In this document: piece after piece, positions 7,968 to 14,783 of the stretch | How the letters are laid out: each line of letters starts with the position of its first letter | Numbering within the stretch: position 1 is the stretch's first letter | Assembly: GCA_031422315.1 (NCBI GenBank) | Contig: JANOQN010000021.1 | Coordinates: 1-14,879 of the forward strand | Origin: JANNYA01 sp031422315 | GTDB lineage: Bacteria > Pseudomonadota > Gammaproteobacteria > Xanthomonadales > SZUA-5 | Length of the DNA: 14,879 nucleotides | Direction of reading: 5' to 3' | Made by a program: the position numbers and the translations under genes | Notes under the pieces: model-generated | The model's input: the letters and a program-made list of their open reading frames with translations, nothing else | Told to the model about the DNA's origin: nothing | Databases searched by the model: none

Positions 7968-8030
7968 ATTGTTTGCAATTTGCGTTTATCTGGGCGCAAG
8001 CTAGGCAATCAACTCTCGAAGCGGTGCGTG
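7968..8030 (+). repeat. Conserved leader upstream of A1 (copy 1 of a duplicated leader)
   Basis: This 63-base stretch before ATG 8031 aligns with the 64 bases before A2 (10607-10670). Shared blocks at matching distances from the start codons: ATTGTTTGC, ATTTG-GTTT, GGCGCAAGCT (38 bases before the A1 ATG and 39 before the A2 ATG) and GAAGCGG. ATTG-TTTG-CAAT (7968-7979) is a perfect short inverted repeat in this copy. A TAAAAT (7962-7967) just before it could be a -10 box, but no good -35 is visible. Retention through the duplication suggests a promoter or leader function, or simply shared ancestry. Confidence 0.55.
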
Positions 8031-8444
8031 ATGAAAAGACTATTTGTTGTTTCGATAACTTTGATCTCGGGTTTAGCAGTTGCCCAAGAAAACTGCGGAT
8101 ACAAAATCTCAGATCAGCGCAGCGGTTTTGAAGCAGGTGAGCAAAGCGACTTTGTGCCGCTTCCGCCGGAAAGCACGCCGCTGAGCTTGGTTATTAGCTC
8201 ACCTACGGAAGGTGAAGTCGTACCGTTAGATCAAGTGCAAGTGTTTGGCAGCCTAACGGGGCCTTCAAACACCGGCGTGATGGTGTCAAACGAATTGGCG
8301 TGGTCAAACGCATCGCAATTCACCATTCGCCCGATTTCGCTCGTGCCGGGTGCCAACGTGATCACGGTGGTGGCCAAAACCCTGGACGGCGGCACCGTTA
8401 CCGCCACAAGAAATATTACCGCTACCCCAAGTTTGGGCGCTTGA
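8031..8444 (+). CDS. A1, N-terminal part: secreted Ig-like domain protein, cut by an in-frame TGA
   Basis: As written this encodes a 137-residue exported protein. A signal peptide (MKRLFVVSITLISGLAVA) is followed by an Ig-like beta domain of about 100 residues containing GPSNTGVMVSN. TGA at 8442-8444 is codon 138. The next 200 codons stay open in the same frame and align with the paralogue A2 (10671-11687), where codon 138 is GAT (Asp). The A1 span and A2 are both exactly 1017 bases, and around the stop the alignment is ungapped. This is therefore the front half of one gene, not an independent one. Start chosen at ATG 8031 because A2 begins with the same MKRLF. The upstream part of the open frame (from 7980) lacks coding similarity. 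Possible explanations are nonsense mutation, read-through or sequencing error. Confidence 0.7.
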   Translation: MKRLFVVSITLISGLAVAQENCGYKISDQRSGFEAGEQSDFVPLPPESTPLSLVISSPTEGEVVPLDQVQVFGSLTGPSNTGVMVSNELAWSNASQFTIRPISLVPGANVITVVAKTLDGGTVTATRNITATPSLGA

Positions 8445-9047
8445 GTGCGGCTGCAAGCGAGTTTGACCGGTGGATATGCACCGCAGCGTGTTGCATTTGC
8501 GCTGACTACAAGGGTGCCAGCATTGCAAACTCAGATTGTTAGAGTACAGGTCGATTTTCAAGGCGATGGCAGCTTCGAGCTGGATACGCCATCGGTGCAA
8601 TCGCCACTGCAATGGAATTACGACGCGCCGGGCGTGTACTTGGCAACCGCGCGCGTGAGCTTTGACGATGGCAACCCGAATACCCCGCTGGTTGTGCGTG
8701 ACGCACGCTATCGCGTTCAAATGCAATCCTTAGCCTACGCGCGGCAAACCTTATGCGGCGTGTATTACCTGATGAAGAATCGCTTGATCGCCAATCAAAT
8801 TCCGCTCGCGCTGAACACGCTTGGGCCGCGCATTAAACCGAAATTCCAAACCCTGTGGACGATGTTAGGCGCGAATTTGCCGAACGTAGCGAATCAGCTA
8901 GGGCAAATCGCAACCGGGCAAATTTCCGATGTCAGCGCGGAGTTCATTATGGCCATTCCCGACCCCGCTTTGCCCGGAAGTTTTTTGGGCTATCCGGTGC
9001 TTTTTACCCGAGGTAACGATGGTGTTTGGCGAATTTATGGGATGTAG
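8445..9047 (+). pseudogene. A1, C-terminal part: PKD-like and NTF2-like domains, downstream of the in-frame TGA
   Basis: Same reading frame as the preceding 137 codons, starting immediately after the TGA with a GTG. It contains a PKD-like domain with a calcium-loop-like DFQGDGSFE and SFDDG, then a C-terminal domain (RQTLCGVYYLMKNRLIANQI ... FTRGNDGVWRI) that resembles the NTF2-like tails of many secreted bacterial proteins. It matches A2 codons 139-338 throughout. If the stop is real, this part could be made only by reinitiation at the GTG touching the stop (TGAGTG) or by read-through. It would then lack a signal peptide, so loss of function is the simplest reading. The sequence is otherwise undamaged, which suggests the interruption is recent. 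Confidence 0.65.
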
Positions 9048-9080
9048 TGATATTTTAATACTTGGTAGAGGGCTACAAAT

Positions 9081-9461
9081 ATGAGCGATGGGGTCAGAAT
9101 GTTTTTGTTTAATTTCGGGCTATGCGTCATTGGCTGTGTGCTCGCTGCGCTGCTGGGGCGTTTGACTCGCAAGACTAGGGATCTTAAATTTTTTTTGGGG
9201 ATGCTGGTCGTGCCGATGCTCTCCTGGTTTGTTTGGATGACCGGCGGCGGGCATGGCGGCGGTGGAATTTTACCCACGGTCTATCTGTTCTTTCTGATGA
9301 TGTTGAGCCCTGATGTGGGTGGCAGCTGGAACCTGTTCAATGAGAATGGGGCACTAAACGAGGATCTATTGTTTTTTTTATCGTTGATCCTGTTCTTTAT
9401 TCTGATAATCGTATCGTTTTGCGTCTTCGCACGCAGCCCTAAGCCGAAACCACGCAGGTGA
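9081..9461 (+). CDS. Small four-helix membrane protein B2
   Basis: A 126-residue paralogue of B1 (7285-7614). Predicted membrane segments lie at about 8-28, 37-54, 60-77 and 96-117, with a Gly-rich loop (TGGGHGGGGILP, 54-65) between the second and third, and a basic C-terminal tail (SPKPKPRR). Compared with B1 it has an extra loop of about 15 residues (WNLFNENGALNED) before the last helix. Start ATG 9081 is supported by GAGGG with an eight-base spacer. The stop overlaps the C1 start as GTGA, so B2 and lipoprotein C1 are probably translationally coupled and may act together in the envelope. There is no B gene between A2 and C2 in the second cassette. No known family recognised. Confidence 0.75.
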   Translation: MSDGVRMFLFNFGLCVIGCVLAALLGRLTRKTRDLKFFLGMLVVPMLSWFVWMTGGGHGGGGILPTVYLFFLMMLSPDVGGSWNLFNENGALNEDLLFFLSLILFFILIIVSFCVFARSPKPKPRR

Positions 9462-10471
9462 AAATGAAACCGGTACTCATAATTTTTTCAAGCTTTTTGT
9501 GGCTTATGGCGCTGAGCGCCTGCAATGGCTCTGGCTATTTGCCTTGCCAAGTCCAGGTCAATGGCATTTGCTATGACAAGCCCAAAGCCAGCAACCCGCC
9601 GATTACCGCCAGCTGGCAAATCATGGACGCCGATACGCTTAAGCCGATTCCCGGCGTTTGGATTAGCTTTTATTGGAAAAAATTCCCAGACGGAGAGCAG
9701 CGCGGCGGCACCTGCGCCCGCAATGTCATAGGCCAAACCGATGCCAATGGCCGATTTAGCAACACCGCAAAAGATGGCAGCTGGATGTTCGCCGATGTTC
9801 ATATGTTTAAAGGCGGCTATCGGCAAATCCGAACGGAATTTCTTCCAGAACGAACCGCACTGACGGATCGCATCAAAATCAACCAAGAATACGTTGGCAA
9901 ATACCCTGCGTTTGAAAACGAACTCAAATCCATGGGCTATCAGCTAGACACGTCCAGCACGACAAACGCGTATTTTAAGATCTTTGAAGTGGGCGGTGAT
10001 CTCACGTCGATGTTATCAGAAGCTTGGCAACCCCAGGGCGCAAAGCGATACTGGGTGAGAAAAAGGGGAATTCCAGATGGCCAGGATTTGGCTCAGGTAG
10101 GTGGCTACAAATGCTACAACCGCGCGTTGGGCAAAACAGATCCGGATGCCGAGTTTGTTGGATACAAAGGCCCAGACTGGGACGAAAACAGCCCATGGGA
10201 ACGTGATATGGCGATTGATGCCCTTGACACCATCTGCGATGAGAAATGGGATACGGTGCCGTTAGATTTCAAATTCACACAGTCTAAACGATATGCTGGA
10301 CGATCTTCTGGTTTGGTGGGAAAGGAGAATTTTGCTGCGCTGACCAAACTAGCACCAGATTATCTTGGTATCTCGTTGTCGGCCGGAGACAGTTCGCGCT
10401 CAATGACCCGTACGGAAAGAGTCGCTTTTTGCGGCTTTGTTAGGCCCTTTGCAAAAAATATTGGAGATTGA
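9458..10471 (+). CDS. Lipoprotein C1 with transthyretin/carboxypeptidase-regulatory-like domain
   Basis: Exported lipoprotein of 337 residues. The signal sequence ends in the lipobox LSAC (C22), and Asn at +2 suits outer-membrane sorting. Residues about 50-125 look like a transthyretin/carboxypeptidase-regulatory-type beta domain (DADTLKPIPGVWISF ... GQTDANGRFSNTAKDGSW). The rest is family-specific. It is a diverged paralogue of C2: shared features include KPI-G-W, TC, NTA-D-SW, YVGKYPAFE / YYGKMPGFE, IC and FC/VC near the end, giving four matched Cys positions, probably disulfides. Start GTG 9458 (GTG-AAA-ATG) is preferred because C2 starts ATG-AAA-ATG. ATG 9464 is the alternative. It overlaps B2 by four bases, and one base separates its stop from the D1 start. 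Function unknown; a partner of the D hydrolase is inferred from linkage. Confidence 0.78.
   Translation: MKMKPVLIIFSSFLWLMALSACNGSGYLPCQVQVNGICYDKPKASNPPITASWQIMDADTLKPIPGVWISFYWKKFPDGEQRGGTCARNVIGQTDANGRFSNTAKDGSWMFADVHMFKGGYRQIRTEFLPERTALTDRIKINQEYVGKYPAFENELKSMGYQLDTSSTTNAYFKIFEVGGDLTSMLSEAWQPQGAKRYWVRKRGIPDGQDLAQVGGYKCYNRALGKTDPDAEFVGYKGPDWDENSPWERDMAIDALDTICDEKWDTVPLDFKFTQSKRYAGRSSGLVGKENFAALTKLAPDYLGISLSAGDSSRSMTRTERVAFCGFVRPFAKNIGD
10463..10466 (+). promoter_or_regulatory. Strong ribosome binding site driving the D1 stub
   Basis: GGAG with a six-base spacer before ATG 10473. It is better than anything seen before ATG 10671, so ribosomes probably start in the D1 remnant and read in frame into A2. 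Confidence 0.55.
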
Positions 10472-10472
10472 T

Positions 10473-10606
10473 ATGAAAACTCTCACGCGATTTTTAGTAC
10501 TGACTTTTCTTTGGGGCAATGCGAACGCCTACGAAACGCCCGTTCATGCCTTCATGACTAAAACCGCGTTTGATCGATCCGATTTGGCGGTGAATTCAGC
10601 GAAATT
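10473..10606 (+). pseudogene. D1 stub: 5' remnant of a second zinc-phospholipase-C-like gene, fused in frame to A2
   Basis: ATG 10473 starts a signal peptide (MKTLTRFLVLTFLWGNANA) followed by YETPVHAFMTKTAFDRSDL. This matches the mature N-terminus of D2 (FNLESHALFTDTAFGKSIL), including the first zinc-ligand His. Similarity stops after roughly 40 codons, where sequence matching the A-gene leader begins (about 10600-10607). The remaining ~650 codons of a D gene are absent. It keeps the position D2 has after C2 (immediately after the lipoprotein gene), so it is the decayed end of cassette 1. No stop intervenes: the frame continues through ATG 10671 to 11687, giving a 404-residue chimera with two signal-like hydrophobic segments. 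Confidence 0.7.
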
Positions 10607-10670
10607 ATTGTTTGCGATTTGGGTTTTACAAGGCGCAAGCTTGACGAACTACCTGCAGAAGCGGATTGCT
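10607..10670 (+). repeat. Conserved leader upstream of A2 (copy 2 of a duplicated leader)
   Basis: Aligns with 7968-8030 upstream of A1: ATTGTTTGC, ATTTG-GTTT, GGCGCAAGCT and GAAGCGG at the same distances from the start codon to within one base. In this copy the inverted repeat is broken (ATTG-TTTG-CGAT). The block is read as coding in the D1-A2 fused frame, although its resemblance to the noncoding A1 leader indicates it was originally untranslated. Confidence 0.55.
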
Positions 10671-11687
10671 ATGAAAAGACTATTTTTTCTTTCAATAATC
10701 TTATTGTCAGGTTTTACATCTGCACAAGAAATCTGCGGCTTCCCGACATCGCTAATCAAAAGCGGCTTTGAGCGCGCTGAACAGCCCGCGTCAGCAATAT
10801 TGCCGCCGGAAAACACTGCGGTCAGTATCAATGTCCAAGGGCCAGCCAATGGCAGCGTGGTCGGCGTTAATGCGATTCAAGTTTATGGCACTTATTCTGG
10901 CCCTGCGAATACTGGCATTGCTGTCAATGGTGTTCCAGCACTTACCGATGGCTCCTCGTTTGTATCACCCAGAATTTTATTAGAGCCGGGTGTAAACACA
11001 CTTTCTATTCGATACGCAACTTTGGATGCGGCCCCAGTAACTATCACCAGAACGGTTAACTATATGCCGAGTGCATTGCCCGATGTGCTTCTAGCGGCAC
11101 GCAGCCCCGGTGATTACGCGCCAATCTTAGTGCCATTTACTTTGGCAACCAAGCTTCCGAGCGGGCAAAATCAAATTACCAATGTTCGTATTGATTTCAA
11201 CGGGGATGGCATTTTTGAAGTCAACGGTGCAGCGCCGATTGCGCTTGAGTATGCGTATGAGAATGCAGGGCTATACGTGCCAACGGCGATTGTTACTTTC
11301 GATGATGGCCTTACACCAACCGCTCCAGTAGTTATTCAAGATCAAGCCCGCGTCATGGCACAAAACCTTGCGTTTACCCGCCAAACCCTGTGTGGCGTGT
11401 ACTACACCATGAAAAGTCGGCTGCTGGCAAACCAAATCTCACTCGCAGTCAATACGCAATCACCCATGCAGCAAACGCGCATGACCAACCTTTGGACCGC
11501 GCTTTCGAATGCCGGTCGCTTAAATGCGGTGGCTACTCGCCTTGGCCCAATTGTTGATGGGCAAATCACAAGAAATACGGCGGAGCTCATGATCGCAATC
11601 TCAACCGCAACCAGCGGCGTTTTTGATGGTTTCCAAGTGCGTTTTAGAAAAGATGAAAACGGTGTTTGGCGAATTGATGCAATGTGA
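10671..11687 (+). CDS. A2: secreted Ig-like/PKD-like/NTF2-like multidomain protein
   Basis: Intact paralogue of A1, 338 residues. Order: signal peptide MKRLFFLSIILLSGFTSA; Ig-like domain about 45-130 (PANGSVVGVNAIQVYGTYSG, PANTGIAVNG); PKD-like domain about 140-225 with the calcium-loop-like DFNGDGIFE (175-183) and VTFDDG (208-213); NTF2-like C-terminal domain about 230-338 (RQTLCGVYYTMKSRLLANQI ... FRKDENGVWRIDAM). Such proteins are typically periplasmic or surface, with adhesive or scaffold roles; no enzyme motif is seen. Start at ATG 10671 chosen because the length and start match A1 exactly. The frame is also open upstream to ATG 10473 with a better ribosome binding site, so a 404-residue form including the D1 stub may be what is translated. 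C2 starts four bases after the stop. Confidence 0.75.
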   Translation: MKRLFFLSIILLSGFTSAQEICGFPTSLIKSGFERAEQPASAILPPENTAVSINVQGPANGSVVGVNAIQVYGTYSGPANTGIAVNGVPALTDGSSFVSPRILLEPGVNTLSIRYATLDAAPVTITRTVNYMPSALPDVLLAARSPGDYAPILVPFTLATKLPSGQNQITNVRIDFNGDGIFEVNGAAPIALEYAYENAGLYVPTAIVTFDDGLTPTAPVVIQDQARVMAQNLAFTRQTLCGVYYTMKSRLLANQISLAVNTQSPMQQTRMTNLWTALSNAGRLNAVATRLGPIVDGQITRNTAELMIAISTATSGVFDGFQVRFRKDENGVWRIDAM

Positions 11688-11691
11688 GCTG

Positions 11692-12669
11692 ATGAAAATG
11701 CGTTATTCAACCTTGATTTTTGCGATTGCGAGCTTCTTACTCTTTTCTAGCTGCCAGTCCGAGCCTAAGATTTTAGCCATCGCCGAACGGCAGTTTATTG
11801 ATATCGAAACGATGAAGCCTATTGAAGGCGGCTGGGTACATTTTGTTTGGTACGGCAAGCCCAAACCCAGTGGCGCTAGCACCTGCAAAAGCGCGGTGCT
11901 TGGGCGCTCTGGCGCAGATGGCTGGTTTCGCAATACAGCGCAAGATCCCAGTTGGCAGCTCGATGAAATGACGGTTTTTTTTGTGCCAGGCTACCAAAGA
12001 GCTAAACTTGCGCGTATCGAATCCGAACCCGACCAACTCATGTTGCTCGTTGAAGAAACTGACCAGTACTACGGGAAAATGCCGGGTTTTGAGCAGCGCT
12101 TACGCGAACAGGGATTCGTGTACCACCCATCGTCTATCAAGGATAGGTTTTCCTACCATTGGACCAAGCGCATTTATCGCAAAGATTTCCCGCGTGGCGA
12201 ATATCCCCAGCGCTATTTCATACGCTATCACGGCTTTCCGTGGGATGTCGGTCAAAATTTCAGCTTTTTAGGTCGGATTTGTGATGACCCGGGCGCTATC
12301 AACATTGGGCTTTCTAGGGCGCGCACTCAGTACACCGACAAGCTCCGCTCAACCTCTTCAACTCGATTTTTTTGTGATTCAGTTTGGAAGGGTAGTCCAC
12401 TAAACGAGCCTTCTAACGAATACTGGGTCAATAGAATGGCTTGGGTTCTTTCAGACCCCACTGAGTTTTGGCAGTACTTCAAATCTCATCAAGGCGCTCA
12501 AAAATATAACGGCTCGCGTTTGCTAAAAGGCTTTGATGAGGCCAAACGACAAGCTGTGTGCGCCTGGATCATGCCACATGTCGAGAAAGTAGAGGCGCAG
12601 TTACGGCAAGTTGGGCCTCCTGAATCGACAATATCAGTTATCCCCGAAAAAGCAGGAGTCTCACAATGA
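11692..12669 (+). CDS. Lipoprotein C2 with transthyretin/carboxypeptidase-regulatory-like domain
   Basis: Exported lipoprotein, 325 residues, paralogue of C1. The signal sequence MKMRYSTLIFAIASFLLFSS precedes C21 of the lipobox, with Gln at +2 (outer-membrane type). Residues about 30-105 contain the beta-domain pattern DIETMKPIEGGWVHFVW ... TCKSAVLG ... ADGWFRNTAQDPSW. Further C1-like landmarks are YYGKMPGFEQRLREQG, RYFIRYHGFP, RICDDPG, FFCDSVW and AVCAWIMP. Start ATG 11692 was chosen because it gives a proper lipoprotein signal and matches the MKM start of C1; the frame is open further upstream (to 11623) inside A2, without support. Spacing is four bases after A2, and its stop overlaps D2 by ATGA. 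This tight A2-C2-D2 arrangement suggests one transcript and a joint role. No catalytic motif recognised. Confidence 0.78.
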   Translation: MKMRYSTLIFAIASFLLFSSCQSEPKILAIAERQFIDIETMKPIEGGWVHFVWYGKPKPSGASTCKSAVLGRSGADGWFRNTAQDPSWQLDEMTVFFVPGYQRAKLARIESEPDQLMLLVEETDQYYGKMPGFEQRLREQGFVYHPSSIKDRFSYHWTKRIYRKDFPRGEYPQRYFIRYHGFPWDVGQNFSFLGRICDDPGAINIGLSRARTQYTDKLRSTSSTRFFCDSVWKGSPLNEPSNEYWVNRMAWVLSDPTEFWQYFKSHQGAQKYNGSRLLKGFDEAKRQAVCAWIMPHVEKVEAQLRQVGPPESTISVIPEKAGVSQ

Positions 12670-14783
12670 AACATTGCTTTCCAATCTCGCTAATCATGAT
12701 TTGTTCAAGCGCTAAAGCATTCAACTTAGAGTCCCACGCGTTGTTTACCGATACCGCATTTGGGAAATCGATACTTAATGGCGAAACAGCAGACTCCAAA
12801 GCGCTGTACACAAGGCTAGGATTTGATCGAATGACTGAGAATCGCCCATTTAGCCAATCTGACATACAACCCTGTGTTGCGGTGAATGCCGGAATTGGCG
12901 GCAAGGATCATTACATAGACGCTACAGCGCCTTGGGTTGACACCGAGGCGACGCAAAATTCAACCCTGCTAAGAACGCGCTGCCCGTTTCTTTTTGAACA
13001 GCGCTCAATGCCACCGGCCTACACAGGTTTTTTTGTTGACCCGAACTTAGGACCAACGCCATGGCTGCGCTTTGAAGGATGGCTGATGCGCGGCGTGATT
13101 CGCGAAGACGATTTTAAATTCGGCAAATACGACAACCCAACCCTATCGCCGGATCAAGACCCGTGGGAAGATGAATTCCGCTCGGTACATCATTTTTATG
13201 ATCCGACTACGAACTCCACCGGCCTAGGCGCGCCTGCTGGCGCCTTTGCAAACGCCACACGATCTACGACTTGGGCACTTGGTTTAATTGACAACCCCAA
13301 TTGGGCCACCGATCAGGCCCCGAATCTGATACGTGGCAATCATTTTTCCTACATGGATGCACGCCGCTTGTTCTGGCTCGCAATGACGTACAAGGAAACC
13401 GGCACTGCGCCTTCCACTGCTGCTTCTCTACGACAATCTAATTTTCGAGATAATTTATGGGCAACCACACTTAAATCCGTCGGGCATGTAGTACATTTAT
13501 TGCAAGACGGCGCAAGCCCGCAGCACGTTCGCGGTGAAGGCCACAGCTTTCTTTGCAACGGTAATTGGCGTGACGATCTACCTGAGGCGCCCATGGCAAC
13601 GCGCAATTTTGAGAATTTTGCCAACTTCCGCGTAACATTTGAATTTGATCAAGCCCTCGTTACTGCTGGCGTCAATAATAAATACACTTTCGCTAACTTT
13701 TGCGAGGATCAAAAGTGGCGCAAGATGTTCCGTACGGTTGACTCTGAAGGGCGAGAAATACCACCGGCCAATACGTTGCGATGGACTGCCAGCACCTATC
13801 CCGTGCCCAATTTCAGCGTGCAGCGCAAATTTTTTACCACGCGCTTAGAAGATACTGCGATCAATAGTCGCCGCGGCTTAATGGATTACACCAACCGAGG
13901 TTTTTACACCGAACGCAAATTTTCGCTTGGCTTTCAAAGCCCGCCGGTTTTAATGAACGACCCTAGCTTTGAACAGGGCGAATTTGGGGACTTAGTGGTT
14001 ACAGAACTTGGAACGGTGAAAGTCAAAACGCTGTACTGGCAGGTTCCCGATGCCGCCGCACCTAGCTATGTTGATCCTGGCCTACGAAATGGCAAAGCGG
14101 CAATTGCGTCCAATGAGTTTTGGCAATTTTATGAGCCAAGCAATTTAGTGCTTGAGCGCGGGAATTTGACGTTACCGAACCTTGTCGCTATGCAAGACCT
14201 GCTCGCCCCGCGCGCCATTGCGTATACCACCGGCCTCATCAACTTCTTCTTCCGAGGCAAATTAACAGTTGACCCCATCGCCCAACGGGTTTTCGCCGTC
14301 ATGAATCAAGGCGACCCACACACCATGAACGCCGATGGCTACCCCATTCGAACCAGCAATGGGCAGATATTTGGCTTCGAGAAAATTCGCCTGCGGGTGC
14401 GCAACAGCACCGATCCGATTACCGAATCGGGTACCAATAATGTGGTGCCGCAGGGTGTTGGCAACGGCAAGCTGGTCGCGGTGGCGCGCTATCACAGAAA
14501 CCCGTGCTACAAGCCGGATTTAACCGGCGAGCGCATAATTGATTTCAATAACACGCTGACCGAGCCGAACTGCCCGCAGGGCATGCGCACCAACTATCAG
14601 GAAATATCGGTGTCTGCCCCGCTGACCATCACCGGAAATGCCGGACTGCCGTTTGGTACCACGATTGCCGATTCTGTCGAAAAAATATTTGATTTTGCCG
14701 CCGATCCGATACCGGTGAACGCGACCGATTTATTTATCCGGTCATTCGCACATTTCAGTGTGATTTTCCAATGGCTGGCATGA
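12666..14783 (+). CDS. D2: exported zinc-dependent phospholipase C-like (S1/P1 nuclease fold) protein, 3' end probably replaced by an IS
   Basis: Predicted secreted metal-dependent hydrolase, 705 residues. The signal peptide ends ...SSAKA (18), giving mature FNLESHALFTDTAF with H24, like the N-terminal zinc-ligand segment of this fold. GWLMRGVIREDD (138-149) and VHHFYDP (174-180) match the family's 'GA-ED ... HFYDP' elements. GHVVHLLQDGASPQH (273-287) gives H277, D281 and H287, with the same 4- and 6-residue spacing as H118, D122 and H128 of Bacillus cereus phospholipase C. E316 in FENF fits the later Glu, but the His expected four residues before it is Thr312. LAPRAIAYTTGLINFFFRG and a C-terminal beta domain follow. 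The last about 14 residues (after NATDLFI, residue 691) appear to be IS-derived sequence. AGGAG with a seven-base spacer supports ATG 12666. Substrate (phospholipid or nucleic acid) unknown. Confidence 0.78.
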   Translation: MKHCFPISLIMICSSAKAFNLESHALFTDTAFGKSILNGETADSKALYTRLGFDRMTENRPFSQSDIQPCVAVNAGIGGKDHYIDATAPWVDTEATQNSTLLRTRCPFLFEQRSMPPAYTGFFVDPNLGPTPWLRFEGWLMRGVIREDDFKFGKYDNPTLSPDQDPWEDEFRSVHHFYDPTTNSTGLGAPAGAFANATRSTTWALGLIDNPNWATDQAPNLIRGNHFSYMDARRLFWLAMTYKETGTAPSTAASLRQSNFRDNLWATTLKSVGHVVHLLQDGASPQHVRGEGHSFLCNGNWRDDLPEAPMATRNFENFANFRVTFEFDQALVTAGVNNKYTFANFCEDQKWRKMFRTVDSEGREIPPANTLRWTASTYPVPNFSVQRKFFTTRLEDTAINSRRGLMDYTNRGFYTERKFSLGFQSPPVLMNDPSFEQGEFGDLVVTELGTVKVKTLYWQVPDAAAPSYVDPGLRNGKAAIASNEFWQFYEPSNLVLERGNLTLPNLVAMQDLLAPRAIAYTTGLINFFFRGKLTVDPIAQRVFAVMNQGDPHTMNADGYPIRTSNGQIFGFEKIRLRVRNSTDPITESGTNNVVPQGVGNGKLVAVARYHRNPCYKPDLTGERIIDFNNTLTEPNCPQGMRTNYQEISVSAPLTITGNAGLPFGTTIADSVEKIFDFAADPIPVNATDLFIRSFAHFSVIFQWLA

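Noticed and set aside
8031..9047. TGA read as a sense codon throughout this organism (alternative genetic code)
   Set aside because: TGA ends plsY, the DAK2-DegV gene, birA, C1, C2 and D2 at positions consistent with family lengths or operon overlaps.
10437..10472. Start of the A2-containing frame at 10437
   Set aside because: It lies inside the C1 coding sequence with no ribosome binding site. ATG 10473 (GGAG, six-base spacer) or the paralogue-matched ATG 10671 are better.
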